Made by a program: the position numbers and the translations under genes
DNA from: Paulinella micropora
Lineage: Eukaryota; Cercozoa; Imbricatea; Euglyphida
NCBI GenBank assembly: GCA_009731375.1
Contig: BJOX01000151.1
Location: 211,823-275,822, forward strand
Direction of reading: 5' to 3'
DNA length: 64,000 nucleotides
Shown here: piece after piece, positions 43,891 through 64,000 of the stretch
How positions within the stretch are numbered: the stretch's first letter is position 1
Layout of the letters: each line of letters opens with the position of its first letter
The notes under the pieces: model-generated
Database searches by the model: none
Seen by the model: only the letters and a program-made list of their open reading frames with translations
What the model was told of the DNA's origin: nothing

Positions 43891-45341
43891 TTCTTCAGCT
43901 CGTTCGGTAGCCTCGCGCTCTGTTGCTGCAGCCGTTTGGGTTGCTGTCGCGGTAGGAGTTTCTTCCTCTCCAGCGATCTGAGCTGCCGTCGCAGTAGAGA
44001 TTGCTGGAGGTGCAGAGCCTTCCGGGATGGTGCCAACGTGCTGGTGCCCGAACTTGATGACGCTGATGCTCGCAGCGTCCGACGTACAGATGTCTGTGGG
44101 GGACCAAGGAGGGCCGTAGCGGGTGGAAGAGTCGGGTTGAGCGCCGAACTTGAAGTGAGCAAACCAACGTCATAGGATTGTTCGACAATAGGTATGTTCG
44201 GTCGCTGCGGGGACGAGAGAATTTTACCAAGAAAAGATGGCATAGCCAATGAACGATTTACCGGCTCACTTGTTCTACCTGCGAGTAGGGTCGACAAAGG
44301 TTGCACCATGGGGCGGGGTGGAGCGGGAGTAGCAGCCCGAGCCATGCGTCCAGTACGTATGAACGAAGCGTCCGGGGACGGAAAAGGCATGTTGGGTATC
44401 TGGGGCATGAAGGGTGGAATGGGCTGACGAAGTGTCGGTGCAATCGCAGCTGCTGGGGCTGAAGGCAATATTGGAGTTGACGGGGTCGTTGTAGCTGTTC
44501 TGGGAGTCGAAAACGTTGAAGGGTGGATCGGGTGGATCGTTGTCGAAGAAGAGCTTCCAGCGGGGTGCAAAGTGGTTGGACCAGTCAGACTCGGTGGGGG
44601 GATGGATGTGGCACCAACGGCTGTACCCGACGGGGCAGTGACCGGTAGTGACCCAGCCAATCCAGCAGTGGAGGCAGTAACCGGGTAGTAGTTAGGGAAG
44701 ACTTCTACAGAGATGATGTTGCCAATCTGGTTCCAGAGCTTCTCTGCTACTGCCAGAGATCCAGTAGGTCCCAGGTACTGGGTATAGACTTCAGTGTCCG
44801 TCCAATGGGGGTTACGAAGAAGGTCTAGGCTAGCTTGAGGGGCAATCGGGACCTGAGGTAGCGATGTGGCCTTGTCCTTATGGTTCTTTCGCAACAGATC
44901 GCGTTCATCGCTCACGTAACTGGTCAATAAATCGTAGATAAATTGAACGGTCTGGGTGCGGGAGAGATTTGCGTGAAGGCGAGTAGTCTTCCAAGCCTTG
45001 ATTTCCTCCTGAAATTTCTTGTCAGTACGTAGAGTGTCCGGACGAGAACCCAGGATGGGGTAGGGGTCCAAGCAGCGTCGCTTGTGTTCGTTGTACTTCG
45101 AGACTGGGTCGTCGTATCGTGACTGATTCCACATGTAGGCGTACCAGGAGCAGGCCAGAACGCAGAGCAGTAGCTGAAGGGGTCGGTGTGCAGTGGAGTA
45201 GGTGTTCTCCACTCTGTAGGTAGGGGTGGACCCTAAAACGACAAAGCCAGACACATACTGTGTTGGTTGAGTGCATAGTGTGTACGAGGGCAGAGGGGGG
45301 CCACAAGAATGCAACGGCAGGTGAACAATCTGTCGAGACAT
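43530..45341 (-). CDS. gag: N-terminal gag ORF of the outer element
   Basis: The ATG at 45341 lies 139 nt inside the 5' LTR. The first about 390 codons are natural (an N-terminal folded part, then Thr/Pro/Ser-rich). From somewhere in 44000-44170 the coding quality moves to the -1 frame, continued by 41575-43890. The tail of this ORF is therefore probably out of frame. Either a mutation or ribosomal frameshifting could explain it. Confidence 0.5.
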   Translation of the reverse strand: MSRQIVHLPLHSCGPPLPSYTLCTQPTQYVSGFVVLGSTPTYRVENTYSTAHRPLQLLLCVLACSWYAYMWNQSRYDDPVSKYNEHKRRCLDPYPILGSRPDTLRTDKKFQEEIKAWKTTRLHANLSRTQTVQFIYDLLTSYVSDERDLLRKNHKDKATSLPQVPIAPQASLDLLRNPHWTDTEVYTQYLGPTGSLAVAEKLWNQIGNIISVEVFPNYYPVTASTAGLAGSLPVTAPSGTAVGATSIPPPSLTGPTTLHPAGSSSSTTIHPIHPSTFSTPRTATTTPSTPILPSAPAAAIAPTLRQPIPPFMPQIPNMPFPSPDASFIRTGRMARAATPAPPRPMVQPLSTLLAGRTSEPVNRSLAMPSFLGKILSSPQRPNIPIVEQSYDVGLLTSSSALNPTLPPATALLGPPQTSVRRTLRASASSSSGTSTLAPSRKALHLQQSLLRRQLRSLERKKLLPRQQPKRLQQQSARLPNELKKWHDSLLRRKNESGRRKRNKHGKTNENRNKRWGRSSNTTTATKATARPAACQTKAPTPLNNHNPVLPVREAPLVMPLHPSLRRHAWSFALAIQALPRATKCICCHDLADPHPHTAPCSSC

Positions 45342-45480
45342 ATGTGGTTTTGGTTACCTCTGTCCTAATTCGTTGTTGTATAGCCACTCCTGAAGGAGAG
45401 GGTCTTTCCAAATCGATCTGTCGACAGAACACACCAACTCTGTGTGTGTAGTTTTCTCTTGAATGGAAAAAAATTCGAAT
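45342..45480 (-). other. 5' leader of the outer element
   Basis: 139 nt between LTR and gag ATG. On minus the sequence right after the LTR is attcgaatttttttccattc, with no TGG-starting primer site. Confidence 0.5.
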
Positions 45481-46100
45481 TGTGAGTTTGTATACAACTC
45501 GTCAAGTGGGCAGATACAACGAACTCTTAATAGAACACTATGGCTGCTTTGAGTCCTGACTCAATGTGAGCAGGTGAAATACCAGTAAATAGTAGAGAGG
45601 TCACTTCGTTATTTACGTAATTTCGAACTCTTGGCAGGCTTGGATGCAACTTACGATCTTGGGTCGAACGTAGATTGTGAGGTCCGCTAGTTCTCAAACG
45701 GATAGTGTCGCGAGTCTTCAAGTAAACAGTCATAAACGGATAGTTGTCGGGTTGTTGGATTTGAAAATTCCCAAATCGATTTGTGAAGCCTCAAGGCGAA
45801 AATGACTGGCAACGTGTGGACGAGTTAGATATTGTGTTTTTCCGTTCTTGTTCACAAATTTACAGTAAAAGCATTTTCACGGGGAATTCGGGGAAAATGT
45901 AATACGAACAGGAAAAATGGCAATAGCTAAAAAGAGCTTTGAACTGATCGTTTGAAATCATTTCTGAATGAAATCGAAAACTAGTTAGGCCGGTAGTGAA
46001 GTCGAAACGTCGTGCAGAGGAGAATCTAATGAACCTGTCAAAAAGAGTGTCTTATCAACGGTGAAGGTTTTGGCAGGTCGTTAAGGTGCTCAGTCGGATA
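45481..46100 (-). repeat. 5' LTR of the outer element
   Basis: It matches the split left LTR over 620 bp with compensating single-base indels. Flanked on the right by ATTT, the target duplication. Confidence 0.85.
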
Positions 46101-47060
46101 ATTTTTATCACTCTGACCGTACTACTCCATTTCAACTCTTTTACATCCGTTACTACGCAATCAAACACAAGTTACCAAAACCTATTCTACGCCACAACCT
46201 TCCAACTCAGAACCTTCGTCGGGAGCACAGCCCAGTCCAAAGCCCTGGAGATCACACACACACCTTACCCTTGCCCCAACCTTTGCACTTTCACTTGAAC
46301 TAAAACTTGAATTTACTTAATCTTTTGCAAAGGGGTGAGCACGGTCACTCGTGGTCTGTAAACCCATGTTATTAAATAACTATTTCCTGAAAGAAATCTG
46401 GCTCTTATTAATATTATCTCAAACTCGATGCCGGGCTGAGCCTACGGCCCGGCCCCGTTCAAAGTTTGACTCGACATTTGAAATAATTGTACTAGTAACC
46501 AGTCCGATATTATTAATAATAGTAAGTATTCAAGTGTACTGATTGAAGTGAAGTGTGCTTCGCATATTGCCTAGGATACAGCTGAGCGGTGGTCCACTGG
46601 ACAACGAGAGGGTCGTACTTAACTTTATTAGAGATGGACGATCTCAACCTTCGTTAGGTACTCCTCAGTCTTCATCTCGTTAGGACAGTTATCGGTCACG
46701 GTTATTAAATACATATCGTATCATTGTAACAGCTGAAAAGGAACTTGAAGCATGTAAGTAGGCGAACTGGTAAAAAATACAATACTACAAGGTTGAACAA
46801 AGATAGAAAATAGCATACTATCTTCAAGTTCCGAGCCGAGCTACCGGCCAGAGTTGGACGGACGGTCAGAGGCTTCACAGGCTTTGACTGAGTCATGATG
46901 ATCTGAGGCATGATGACAGTGCGGGCGGCCATTCAAGCCTGAGTATGCGGCTTTTAAATCTCAGCTGACGGTGTTTGCGTTACTGAAAAAAAAAAAAAAA
47001 AAACTTGAAGCTTAGTTAACTAAACCCTTATAAGCGGCCGGGGTGGCGTTTTTTTTTTTT
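46101..47060. other. Right flank of the outer element
   Basis: About 960 bp of unique DNA without a convincing gene. Short frames start at GTG or lack context. It ends in poly-T at an N gap. An identical copy is at 48264-49223. Confidence 0.5.
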
Positions 47061-47203
47061 NNNNNNNNNNNNNNNNNNNNNNNNNNNNNNNNNNNNNNNN
47101 NNNNNNNNNNNNNNNNNNNNNNNNNNNNNNNNNNNNNNNNNNNNNNNNNNNNNNNNNNNNNNNNNNNNNNNNNNNNNNNNNNNNNNNNNNNNNNNNNNNN
47201 NNN
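47061..47203. other. Assembly gap between duplicated segments
   Basis: 143 N. It separates the two near-identical 2-kb segments. Its true content is unknown. Confidence 0.95.
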
Positions 47204-49223
47204 GACGAGAACCCAGGATGGGGTAGGGGTCCAAGCAGCGTCGCTTGTGTTCGTTGTACTTCGAGACTGGGTCGTCGTATCGTGACTGATTCCACATGTA
47301 GGCGTACCAGGAGCAGGCCAGAACGCAGAGCAGTAGCTGAAGTGGTCGGTGTGCAGTGGAGTAGGTGTTCTCCACTCTGTAGGTAGGGGTGGACCCTAAA
47401 ACGACAAAGCCAGACACATACTGTGTTGGTTGAGTGCATAGTGTGTACGAGGGCAGAGGGGGGCCACAAGAATGCAACGGCAGGTGAACAATCTGTCGAG
47501 ACATATGTGGTTTTGGTTACCTCTGTCCTAATTCGTTGTTGTATAGCCACTCCTGAAGGAGAGGGTCTTTCCAAATCGATCTGTCGACAGAACACACCAA
47601 CTCTGTGTGTGTAGTTTTCTCTTGAATGGAAAAAAATTCGAATTGTGAGTTTGTATACAACTCGTCAAGTGGGCAGATACAACGAACTCTTAATAGAACA
47701 CTATGGCTGCTTTGAGTCCTGACTCAATGTGAGCAGGTGAAATACCAGTAAATAGTAGAGAGGTCACTTCGTTATTTACGTAATTTCGAACTCTTGGCAG
47801 GCTTGGATGCAACTTACGATCTTGGGTCGAACGTAGATTGTGAGGTCCGCTAGTTCTCAAACGGATAGTGTCGCGAGTCTTCAAGTAAACAGTCATAAAC
47901 GGATAGTTGTCGGGTTGTTGGATTTGAAAATTCCCAAATCGATTTGTGAAGCCTCAAGGCGAAAATGACTGGCAACGTGTGGACGAGTTAGATATTGTGT
48001 TTTTCCGTTCTTGTTCACAAATTTACAGTAAAAGCATTTTCACGGGGAATTCGGGGAAAATGTAATACGAACAGGAAAAATGGCAATAGCTAAAAAGAGC
48101 TTTGAACTGATCGTTTGAAATCATTTCTGAATGAAATCGAAAACTAGTTAGGCCGGTAGTGAAGTCGAAACGTCGTGCAGAGGAGAATCTAATGAACCTG
48201 TCAAAAAGAGTGTCTTATCAACGGTGAAGGTTTTGGCAGGTCGTTAAGGTGCTCAGTCGGATAATTTTTATCACTCTGACCGTACTACTCCATTTCAACT
48301 CTTTTACATCCGTTACTACGCAATCAAACACAAGTTACCAAAACCTATTCTACGCCACAACCTTCCAACTCAGAACCTTCGTCGGGAGCACAGCCCAGTC
48401 CAAAGCCCTGGAGATCACACACACACCTTACCCTTGCCCCAACCTTTGCACTTTCACTTGAACTAAAACTTGAATTTACTTAATCTTTTGCAAAGGGGTG
48501 AGCACGGTCACTCGTGGTCTGTAAACCCATGTTATTAAATAACTATTTCCTGAAAGAAATCTGGCTCTTATTAATATTATCTCAAACTCGATGCCGGGCT
48601 GAGCCTACGGCCCGGCCCCGTTCAAAGTTTGACTCGACATTTGAAATAATTGTACTAGTAACCAGTCCGATATTATTAATAATAGTAAGTATTCAAGTGT
48701 ACTGATTGAAGTGAAGTGTGCTTCGCATATTGCCTAGGATACAGCTGAGCGGTGGTCCACTGGACAACGAGAGGGTCGTACTTAACTTTATTAGAGATGG
48801 ACGATCTCAACCTTCGTTAGGTACTCCTCAGTCTTCATCTCGTTAGGACAGTTATCGGTCACGGTTATTAAATACATATCGTATCATTGTAACAGCTGAA
48901 AAGGAACTTGAAGCATGTAAGTAGGCGAACTGGTAAAAAATACAATACTACAAGGTTGAACAAAGATAGAAAATAGCATACTATCTTCAAGTTCCGAGCC
49001 GAGCTACCGGCCAGAGTTGGACGGACGGTCAGAGGCTTCACAGGCTTTGACTGAGTCATGATGATCTGAGGCATGATGACAGTGCGGGCGGCCATTCAAG
49101 CCTGAGTATGCGGCTTTTAAATCTCAGCTGACGGTGTTTGCGTTACTGAAAAAAAAAAAAAAAAAACTTGAAGCTTAGTTAACTAAACCCTTATAAGCGG
49201 CCGGGGTGGCGTTTTTTTTTTTT
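47204..49223. repeat. Near-identical second copy of 45041-47060
   Basis: The offset is a constant 2163 bp; one substitution was noticed (45181 g versus 47344 t). It contains the gag start, the LTR copy 47644-48263 and the right flank. Both copies end at the same poly-T next to N runs, and this copy begins exactly at the end of a gap. Confidence 0.9.
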
Positions 49224-49384
49224 NNNNNNNNNNTTTGTTGTTGTTGTTGTTGTGACATTGAGATGGAAAAAATACTGGTGCGTTCAAAGTTGGACGATTT
49301 GCTATTACTCTTGAATAAATTAAGTTGAACCTCCGAATTCTCTCATCGAGGAGGTTGGTCATTACTTGAAGTCGCCGCCCTTGT

Positions 49385-49395
49385 GGTACCATTCC

Positions 49396-49447
<52 letters not shown>

Positions 49448-49502
49448 CAGATAGACAGATAGATAGATAGATAGATAGATAGAGAGATAGAGATAGAGAT
49501 AG

Positions 49503-49545
<43 letters not shown>

Positions 49546-49596
49546 AGATAGATACGTAGATAGGTAGATAGGTAGGTAGGTAGGTAGGTAGGTAGG

Positions 49597-49635
<39 letters not shown>

Positions 49636-49640
49636 GTAGG
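49385..49640. repeat. (GATA)n array
   Basis: (GATA)n with (GGTA)n directly abuts the retroposon 3' end at 49641. Unique sequence at 49245-49384 shows no gene. Confidence 0.9.
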
Positions 49641-49862
49641 TGAGATGTCGCAAAGGAATGTAGTCCTTGCAAAGGAACGCAGTTTCACATCAAACCGTAA
49701 TTTGTGTACTGTGCATGTGTCCGGGATGGGAATCACGGGTAGACTGTGTTCTGTAAAAAAGAAGGGGTAGGACGTTGAAGAAAAAGGCAATCTAGGAATG
49801 GAGAGTGGGGAGGATAAGGAAGAAGAGAAAGAAAAGGAAGCCGTTAGACATTGTAAGGCCTA
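49641..49862 (-). mobile_element. 3' fragment of the non-LTR retrotransposon, copy 1
   Basis: On minus it corresponds to the 3' noncoding part of the copies at 50552-51390 and 51402-52237, with an internal deletion near its 5' end. It ends gacatctca followed by a (CCTA/TATC)n tail. Confidence 0.75.
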
Positions 49863-49869
49863 AACCCCC

Positions 49870-49928
49870 GAAGATAGATAGATAGATAGATAGATGGATG
49901 GATAGATCGATAGATGGATAGATAGATG

Positions 49929-49975
<47 letters not shown>

Positions 49976-50136
49976 GGATAGATAGATAGATGGATAGATA
50001 GATGGATGGATAGATAGATAGATAGATAGATAGGTAGATAGATGGATAGATAGATAGATGGATAGATAGATGGATGGATAGATAGATAGATAGATAGATG
50101 GATAGATAGATGGATAGATAGATGGATAGATAGATG

Positions 50137-50184
<48 letters not shown>

Positions 50185-50200
50185 TAGATCATAGATAGAT
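49870..50200. repeat. (GATA/GGAT)n array
   Basis: About 330 bp of GATA with GGAT variants, in the likely last known intron side of the sulfotransferase gene. Confidence 0.9.
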
Positions 50201-50212
50201 AGATAGATCGAC

Positions 50213-58929
<8,717 letters not shown>

Positions 58930-58969
58930 CTGCATGTACATATGCTTATGTTTTTCATATGTTTGTTGT

Positions 58970-59565
58970 AGTATGTATGTATGTATGTATGTATGTATGT
59001 GTATGCATGTATGGTATGTATGTATGTATGTATGTGTGTATGTGTGTATGGTACATATGTATGTATGTAGTATGTAGTATGTATGTATGTGTGTGTGCTA
59101 TGTATGTGTGTGTGTGTTGCATGTATGTATGTATGTACGTACGTACGTACGTACATATGCGTATGTCTTTACGTATACATGTATGTATGTATGTATGCAT
59201 GTATGTATGAATGTATGCATGTATGTATGTATATGTATGTACATATGTATGTATGTATGCATGTATGTACATATGTATGTATGTATGAGTTTGTATGTAT
59301 GTGTATGTATTTATGTATGTATGTACGTATGTATGTATGTACGTATGTATGTATGTATGTATGTATGTATGTATGTATGTATGTATGTATGTATGTATGT
59401 ATGTATAGCTATGTATGTAGTATGTATGTATGTATTTATGTATGTATGTATTTATGTATGACATATGTATGTATGTATGTATGTATGTACGTATGTATGT
59501 ATTTATGTATGTATGTATGTATGTATGTATGTATGTATGTATGTATGTACATATGTACATACATA
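58970..59565. repeat. (ATGT)n array
   Basis: About 600 bp of ATGT with ACGT and ATTT variants upstream of the first recognised sulfotransferase exon. Confidence 0.95.
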
Positions 59566-60442
59566 TGTTGGCGGTATGATTACGGACTTACAAGAACAAT
59601 ACTCGAAACGCAATTAACGAGCCACCTGTTTGGGCTTCCTTTTGTATAACCAGTAAGCTCCCAAGGCTGTTGAGGCTACCAATACAGCTGCGACCAATTT
59701 GTTTGAATCTTTGGACATGGGTTTTGGTACGTGTGTCAAACGTAATAACTAACCCGTTAGGTCCCTTATAGGACAAATGCCAGTGATACGTGATGGTGGA
59801 AGTTTTATGGGCATTTTTACGGGAATTGACAAGTTGAGAAATTAGGACACCTTTTTTGACCACCGGTGCACACACACTAGACACACAGACACAGAAAAAC
59901 AATTCTTGTCAACCCTGGCTCAAAAGTGCATGCAAAAGTGTATAAGTCTAGAAAAAACCATGAACAGCTTAGACTAGTTAGATTGCAGTTGTACTAGTTG
60001 TACTTCCAGAGCTAGCAGAGCAGATCTAGAGTCTGCGATTTGGTTTGGGTAATACACCTTAAAAAATCTCCAAAACTTGAATAATTTCACGTGGAAAAAA
60101 TGCAGTCTTGATGGTCAGCACTTTGAAAAAATAAAAGTGAAAATAACTTCGACTCAAAGGCTAGAAACTAGAGAAAGAACTTAGCTGAAATTTTACTATT
60201 CGATTTCCGACCTAGAGATTTTCTAGATTTTTAAAATTTCCTACATTTTATCATCCTATATTATAGTTTTTCACAAAAAAGCTCCGGTTGTCTCGGTAGA
60301 ATTTTTCAAAAACTAATCACTAAAAAGTAAATGCCGACCTGCACCAGAGGATGCAGGCCGGCATCTTCAGGAACAGACAATATATTTGGTAAGTGTCTCC
60401 GACCAATAATTTGCACCCAGGGGAGCGTGTGGTCATACAGTT
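59566..60442. other. Unassigned unique DNA
   Basis: AT-rich unique sequence. A 104-codon minus frame (59588-59902) includes a plausible stretch (TYHWHLSYKGPNGLVITFD), but no family or splice structure supports it. Confidence 0.4.
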
Positions 60443-60604
60443 TTACATCAAGTTCACTGCATGAATTGCTTGTCTCATACGATCCACCTCTTGTTTCAAA
60501 TGCACTAACAATTGCTTATTATCCTCATCCTCCTCATGCTCATCAACTTTCTGCTTTTTGGATCTGCTGCCCTCGATGTCTTGAGACAACTCTTGTTCTT
60601 CCAT
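60443..60604 (-). CDS. Small charged protein or first exon with basic NLS-like motif
   Basis: The ATG at 60604 opens 53 codons (MEEQELSQDIEGSRSKKQKV and onward), with an acidic stretch DEHEEDEDN and a coiled-coil-like end (LKQEVDRMRQAIHAV), before a TAA. A gat|gtaaaa donor sits just before the stop, so it may be a first exon. The foldback repeat at 60611-60897 lies directly upstream and could include its promoter. Family not recognised. Confidence 0.4.
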   Translation of the reverse strand: MEEQELSQDIEGSRSKKQKVDEHEEDEDNKQLLVHLKQEVDRMRQAIHAVNLM

Positions 60605-60610
60605 CGTAAG

Positions 60611-60897
60611 TTTATTACTGTGTACATTCAAGTGTCAAACTCAGCCATAGAATCTGTGTTAAGGGGCAGATTTCAGATTAGCGGCCAGATTTCAGATTAG
60701 TGGTCAGAATTCAAATTAGTGCAACTTAACTGCTATATCCGTCCGCAAAATCTGCATAATTTTTGCGAAACATTACCGTTAAATTAAACTAATTTAAATT
60801 CTGACCACTAATCTAAAATCTGACAGCTAATCTGAAAATCTGACCCTTAACTCGAATTCGCTTGCTGAGTTTGACACTTGAATGTACCCAGTAATAG
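60611..60897. repeat. Foldback (inverted-repeat) element, about 110-bp arms
   Basis: The left arm (tacattcaagtgtcaaactc then gcagatttcagattagcgg and ggtcagaattcaaattagt) is complementary, in order, to the right arm ending ctgagtttgacacttgaatg. A loop of about 70 bp separates them. A relic of the same repeat is at 22943-23002, so it is dispersed. No terminal duplication established. Confidence 0.75.
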
Positions 60898-60929
60898 TCG
60901 TTCACAACGTTCAAGTGCACTACATAAAT

Positions 60930-60934
<5 letters not shown>

Positions 60935-60976
<42 letters not shown>

Positions 60977-61002
60977 NNNNNNNNNNNNNNNNNNNNNNNN
61001 NN

Positions 61003-61038
<36 letters not shown>

Positions 61039-61040
61039 AT
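60935..61040. repeat. Poly-A on both sides of a gap
   Basis: A-runs from 60935 to 60976 and 61003 to 61037 around a 26-N gap. Confidence 0.9.
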
Positions 61041-62080
61041 AAAGTGCTTCCTGACATACCCACCTACCATCAAAACATTGCGATCACCAATACAACAAAA
61101 TATTAATAATTGTTGCTTGTTGGTTTTTTTGATTTTTGTTTTTTTCCCACAAATTTTTTCAAAACAAATGTTTCAAATTATTTGGAGCCGGCTCCTCAAT
61201 TTACCGAGAAAGTTACTCAATAATAATTTTAAGCACAATTTTGCCAAAAAAAGTCGACAAATTTCATTGTAAAATCATTGGAGACGCACATTGGAACTCA
61301 CAAAAACTCCTCACATCCTATGTGCCCTGCGGGCAGAATATATTGTAAATACAAAACCATTAAAAAACAGAAATAGCATGGCTAATTGGATTGATTTGTA
61401 CCGATCGGAAAGCTCACTTATTACAATTTTTCTGAGCACGCTCGATGGCACATTGATTGTGGTAGATGTCTACCACATCCAAACATTACTTTTGCTTTCG
61501 GTTTGTAAAAATGTTGTTACATAGACGAAAAAACAAATCACAAAAAACGAGAGGAAATACTATGCAAGTCGACTCGTCACGACATCACATACTGCAGCCT
61601 GACCTATATTCTCGATTGCTTTTCGCTTCTAACACCACACTCTCGTACATTTGAATACGATTGATTAGTGTATATGTACATATGGATAGCTACTGGAACG
61701 TTGTTCACAAGGCAAAATTAACCATCTTTGATCTAAATTTTCTCCGTCAAACTTACAGGAAAATGCTGACTATGTTGAACACACATTCGAGAGCTCTTCA
61801 CACACCTGAGCTTTCTTTTCAACAATGATGTGTACAAACACCGTCATACTAGAATTCACGACTGCGAATGATAAAGTCAAAGACTGGGCGGCTTTTGCCA
61901 CTTTAAAAAACCTCAGAAAATATGTAGTCACCCTCGCGGAAGGTTGATAACAAGTAAAAAACTGTTCAGTGGACAAGGGGGGCGCGGCGGTGCTCACAAG
62001 CTATACAGGCACAGGTGGCCACCACTGTGCCAAATAGATACAGACATATATTCATACATGTACACATAGATATATGAATA
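61041..62080. other. Unassigned unique DNA
   Basis: About 1 kb of AT-rich unique sequence. Frames up to about 77 codons on both strands have no recognisable domain. Nothing else seen. Confidence 0.5.
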
Positions 62081-62084
62081 TACA

Positions 62085-62585
62085 CATGACATGACATGGC
62101 ACGGCATTCATGCCATGCCATGCCATGACATGACACACATACATGCATGCATGCATGCATACATACATACATACATACATACATACATACATTCACACAC
62201 ACACACACACACACACGCACACACACACGCACACACACACGCACGCACACGTCGCACCACGTCGCACCACATCGCACCACATCACATCGCATCATATCGC
62301 ATCATATCGCATCACATCGCATCACACCGCATCACACATCACCACACATCACCACACATCACCACACCCCACACCACACCACACACCACACCACATTTAC
62401 ATTTACATTTACATTTACATTACATTACATTACATTACTCTACTTTACATTTACATTTACTTTACATTTATATTGCATTACATTACATTACATTGCATTA
62501 CATTGCATGCATGCATACATACATACATACATACATACAATACATACATTACATGCATACATACATACATACATACATGCACACA
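62085..62585. repeat. (ACAT)n, (CA)n, (TCGCA)-type and (TTACA)n arrays
   Basis: Penta- and hexanucleotide arrays (catcg, cacat, tttaca) between (ACAT)n tracts, directly downstream of the terminal exon at 62590. Confidence 0.9.
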
Positions 62586-62589
62586 TACC

Positions 62590-63983
<1,394 letters not shown>

Positions 63984-64000
63984 CTAAAGACAAACCAAAG

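Larger units (their letters stand above)
23169..46100 (-). mobile_element. Outer LTR retrotransposon, interrupted by a second element
   Basis: Coding is on minus. The right (5') LTR is 45481-46100, 620 bp. The left (3') LTR is split into 23169-23177 and 33821-34431, which also total 620 bp. LTRs differ at about 10 substitutions and 2 compensating indels by eye. The element is flanked by ATTT at 23165-23168 and 46101-46104. Removing the insertion (23178-33820) leaves about 12.3 kb. A G-run (minus) ending in gagc directly precedes the 3' LTR and can serve as polypurine tract. LTR ends read TATC...CACA on minus rather than TG...CA, and no TGG-type primer site follows the 5' LTR. Order on minus: gag-like ORFs with CCHC and protease-like motif, unassigned ORFs, RT remnants, RNase H. 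No integrase was recognised. Confidence 0.8.

Noticed and set aside
46086-46298. 70-codon ORF with a signal-peptide-like start, and its copy at 48249
   Set aside because: It opens with GTG in the LTR end and has no splice or domain support. The copy only reflects the 2-kb duplication.

Overview
This is nuclear DNA of a eukaryote. The evidence is spliced genes with GT-AG introns, retrotransposons with LTRs, tRNA-derived SINEs and huge amounts of microsatellite. The species cannot be named from the window. SH3, PTEN-like and sulfotransferase genes would fit a unicellular eukaryote, alga or animal relative. Many assembly gaps are present: large N runs at 1714-2250, 2933-3103, 4291-4901, 25318-26265, 32371-33015, 47061-47203 and 58262-58745, shorter ones at 6455-6522 and 60977-61002, and 10-N gaps mostly beside homopolymers at 7293, 7837, 10847, 12289, 12994, 34462 and 49224.

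Layout. (1) 1-14800: almost wholly di-, tri- and tetranucleotide arrays with small islands that look like isolated exons. (2) 14809-22658, plus strand: a 15-exon gene for the C-terminal part of an SH3 domain, a long Ser/Pro-rich region, and a PTEN-type phosphatase plus C2 module whose catalytic loop is one residue short. (3) 23169-46100: two LTR retrotransposons, one inside the other. The outer one (coding on minus, 620-bp LTRs, 4-bp target duplication) has its left LTR split after 9 bp by a Ty3/gypsy-like element (plus, about 237-bp LTRs, gag and a 1926-codon pol, 4-bp target duplication). (4) 45041-49223: a 2-kb segment present twice, probably an assembly effect. (5) 49641-52237: three 3' pieces of a non-LTR retrotransposon with (GATA)n tails, two of them carrying a PD-(D/E)xK-like endonuclease ORF. 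(6) 50213-58929, minus strand: a 12-exon sulfotransferase gene with SINEs, a long hairpin and many microsatellites in its introns. (7) 62590-63983, minus strand: seven exons of a gene that runs off the right edge, tentatively an RGS-like tail joined to a globin-like domain.

The strongest theme is how genes and simple repeats interact. Almost every gene shows partial copies of its own exons on the far side of a microsatellite, each copy usually keeping only one splice site. In the sulfotransferase gene one exon is split in this way: its acceptor lies beside one copy and its donor beside the other, and the roughly 400 bp of repeat between them contains neither GT nor AG on the coding strand, so it cannot be spliced out by canonical sites and stays in frame. 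Retroposon 3' ends that run directly into (TATC)n suggest one source of the abundant GATA arrays.

Exon boundaries for the three main genes were derived by hand from splice sites, and the reading phase was checked at every junction given. No transcript evidence is available.
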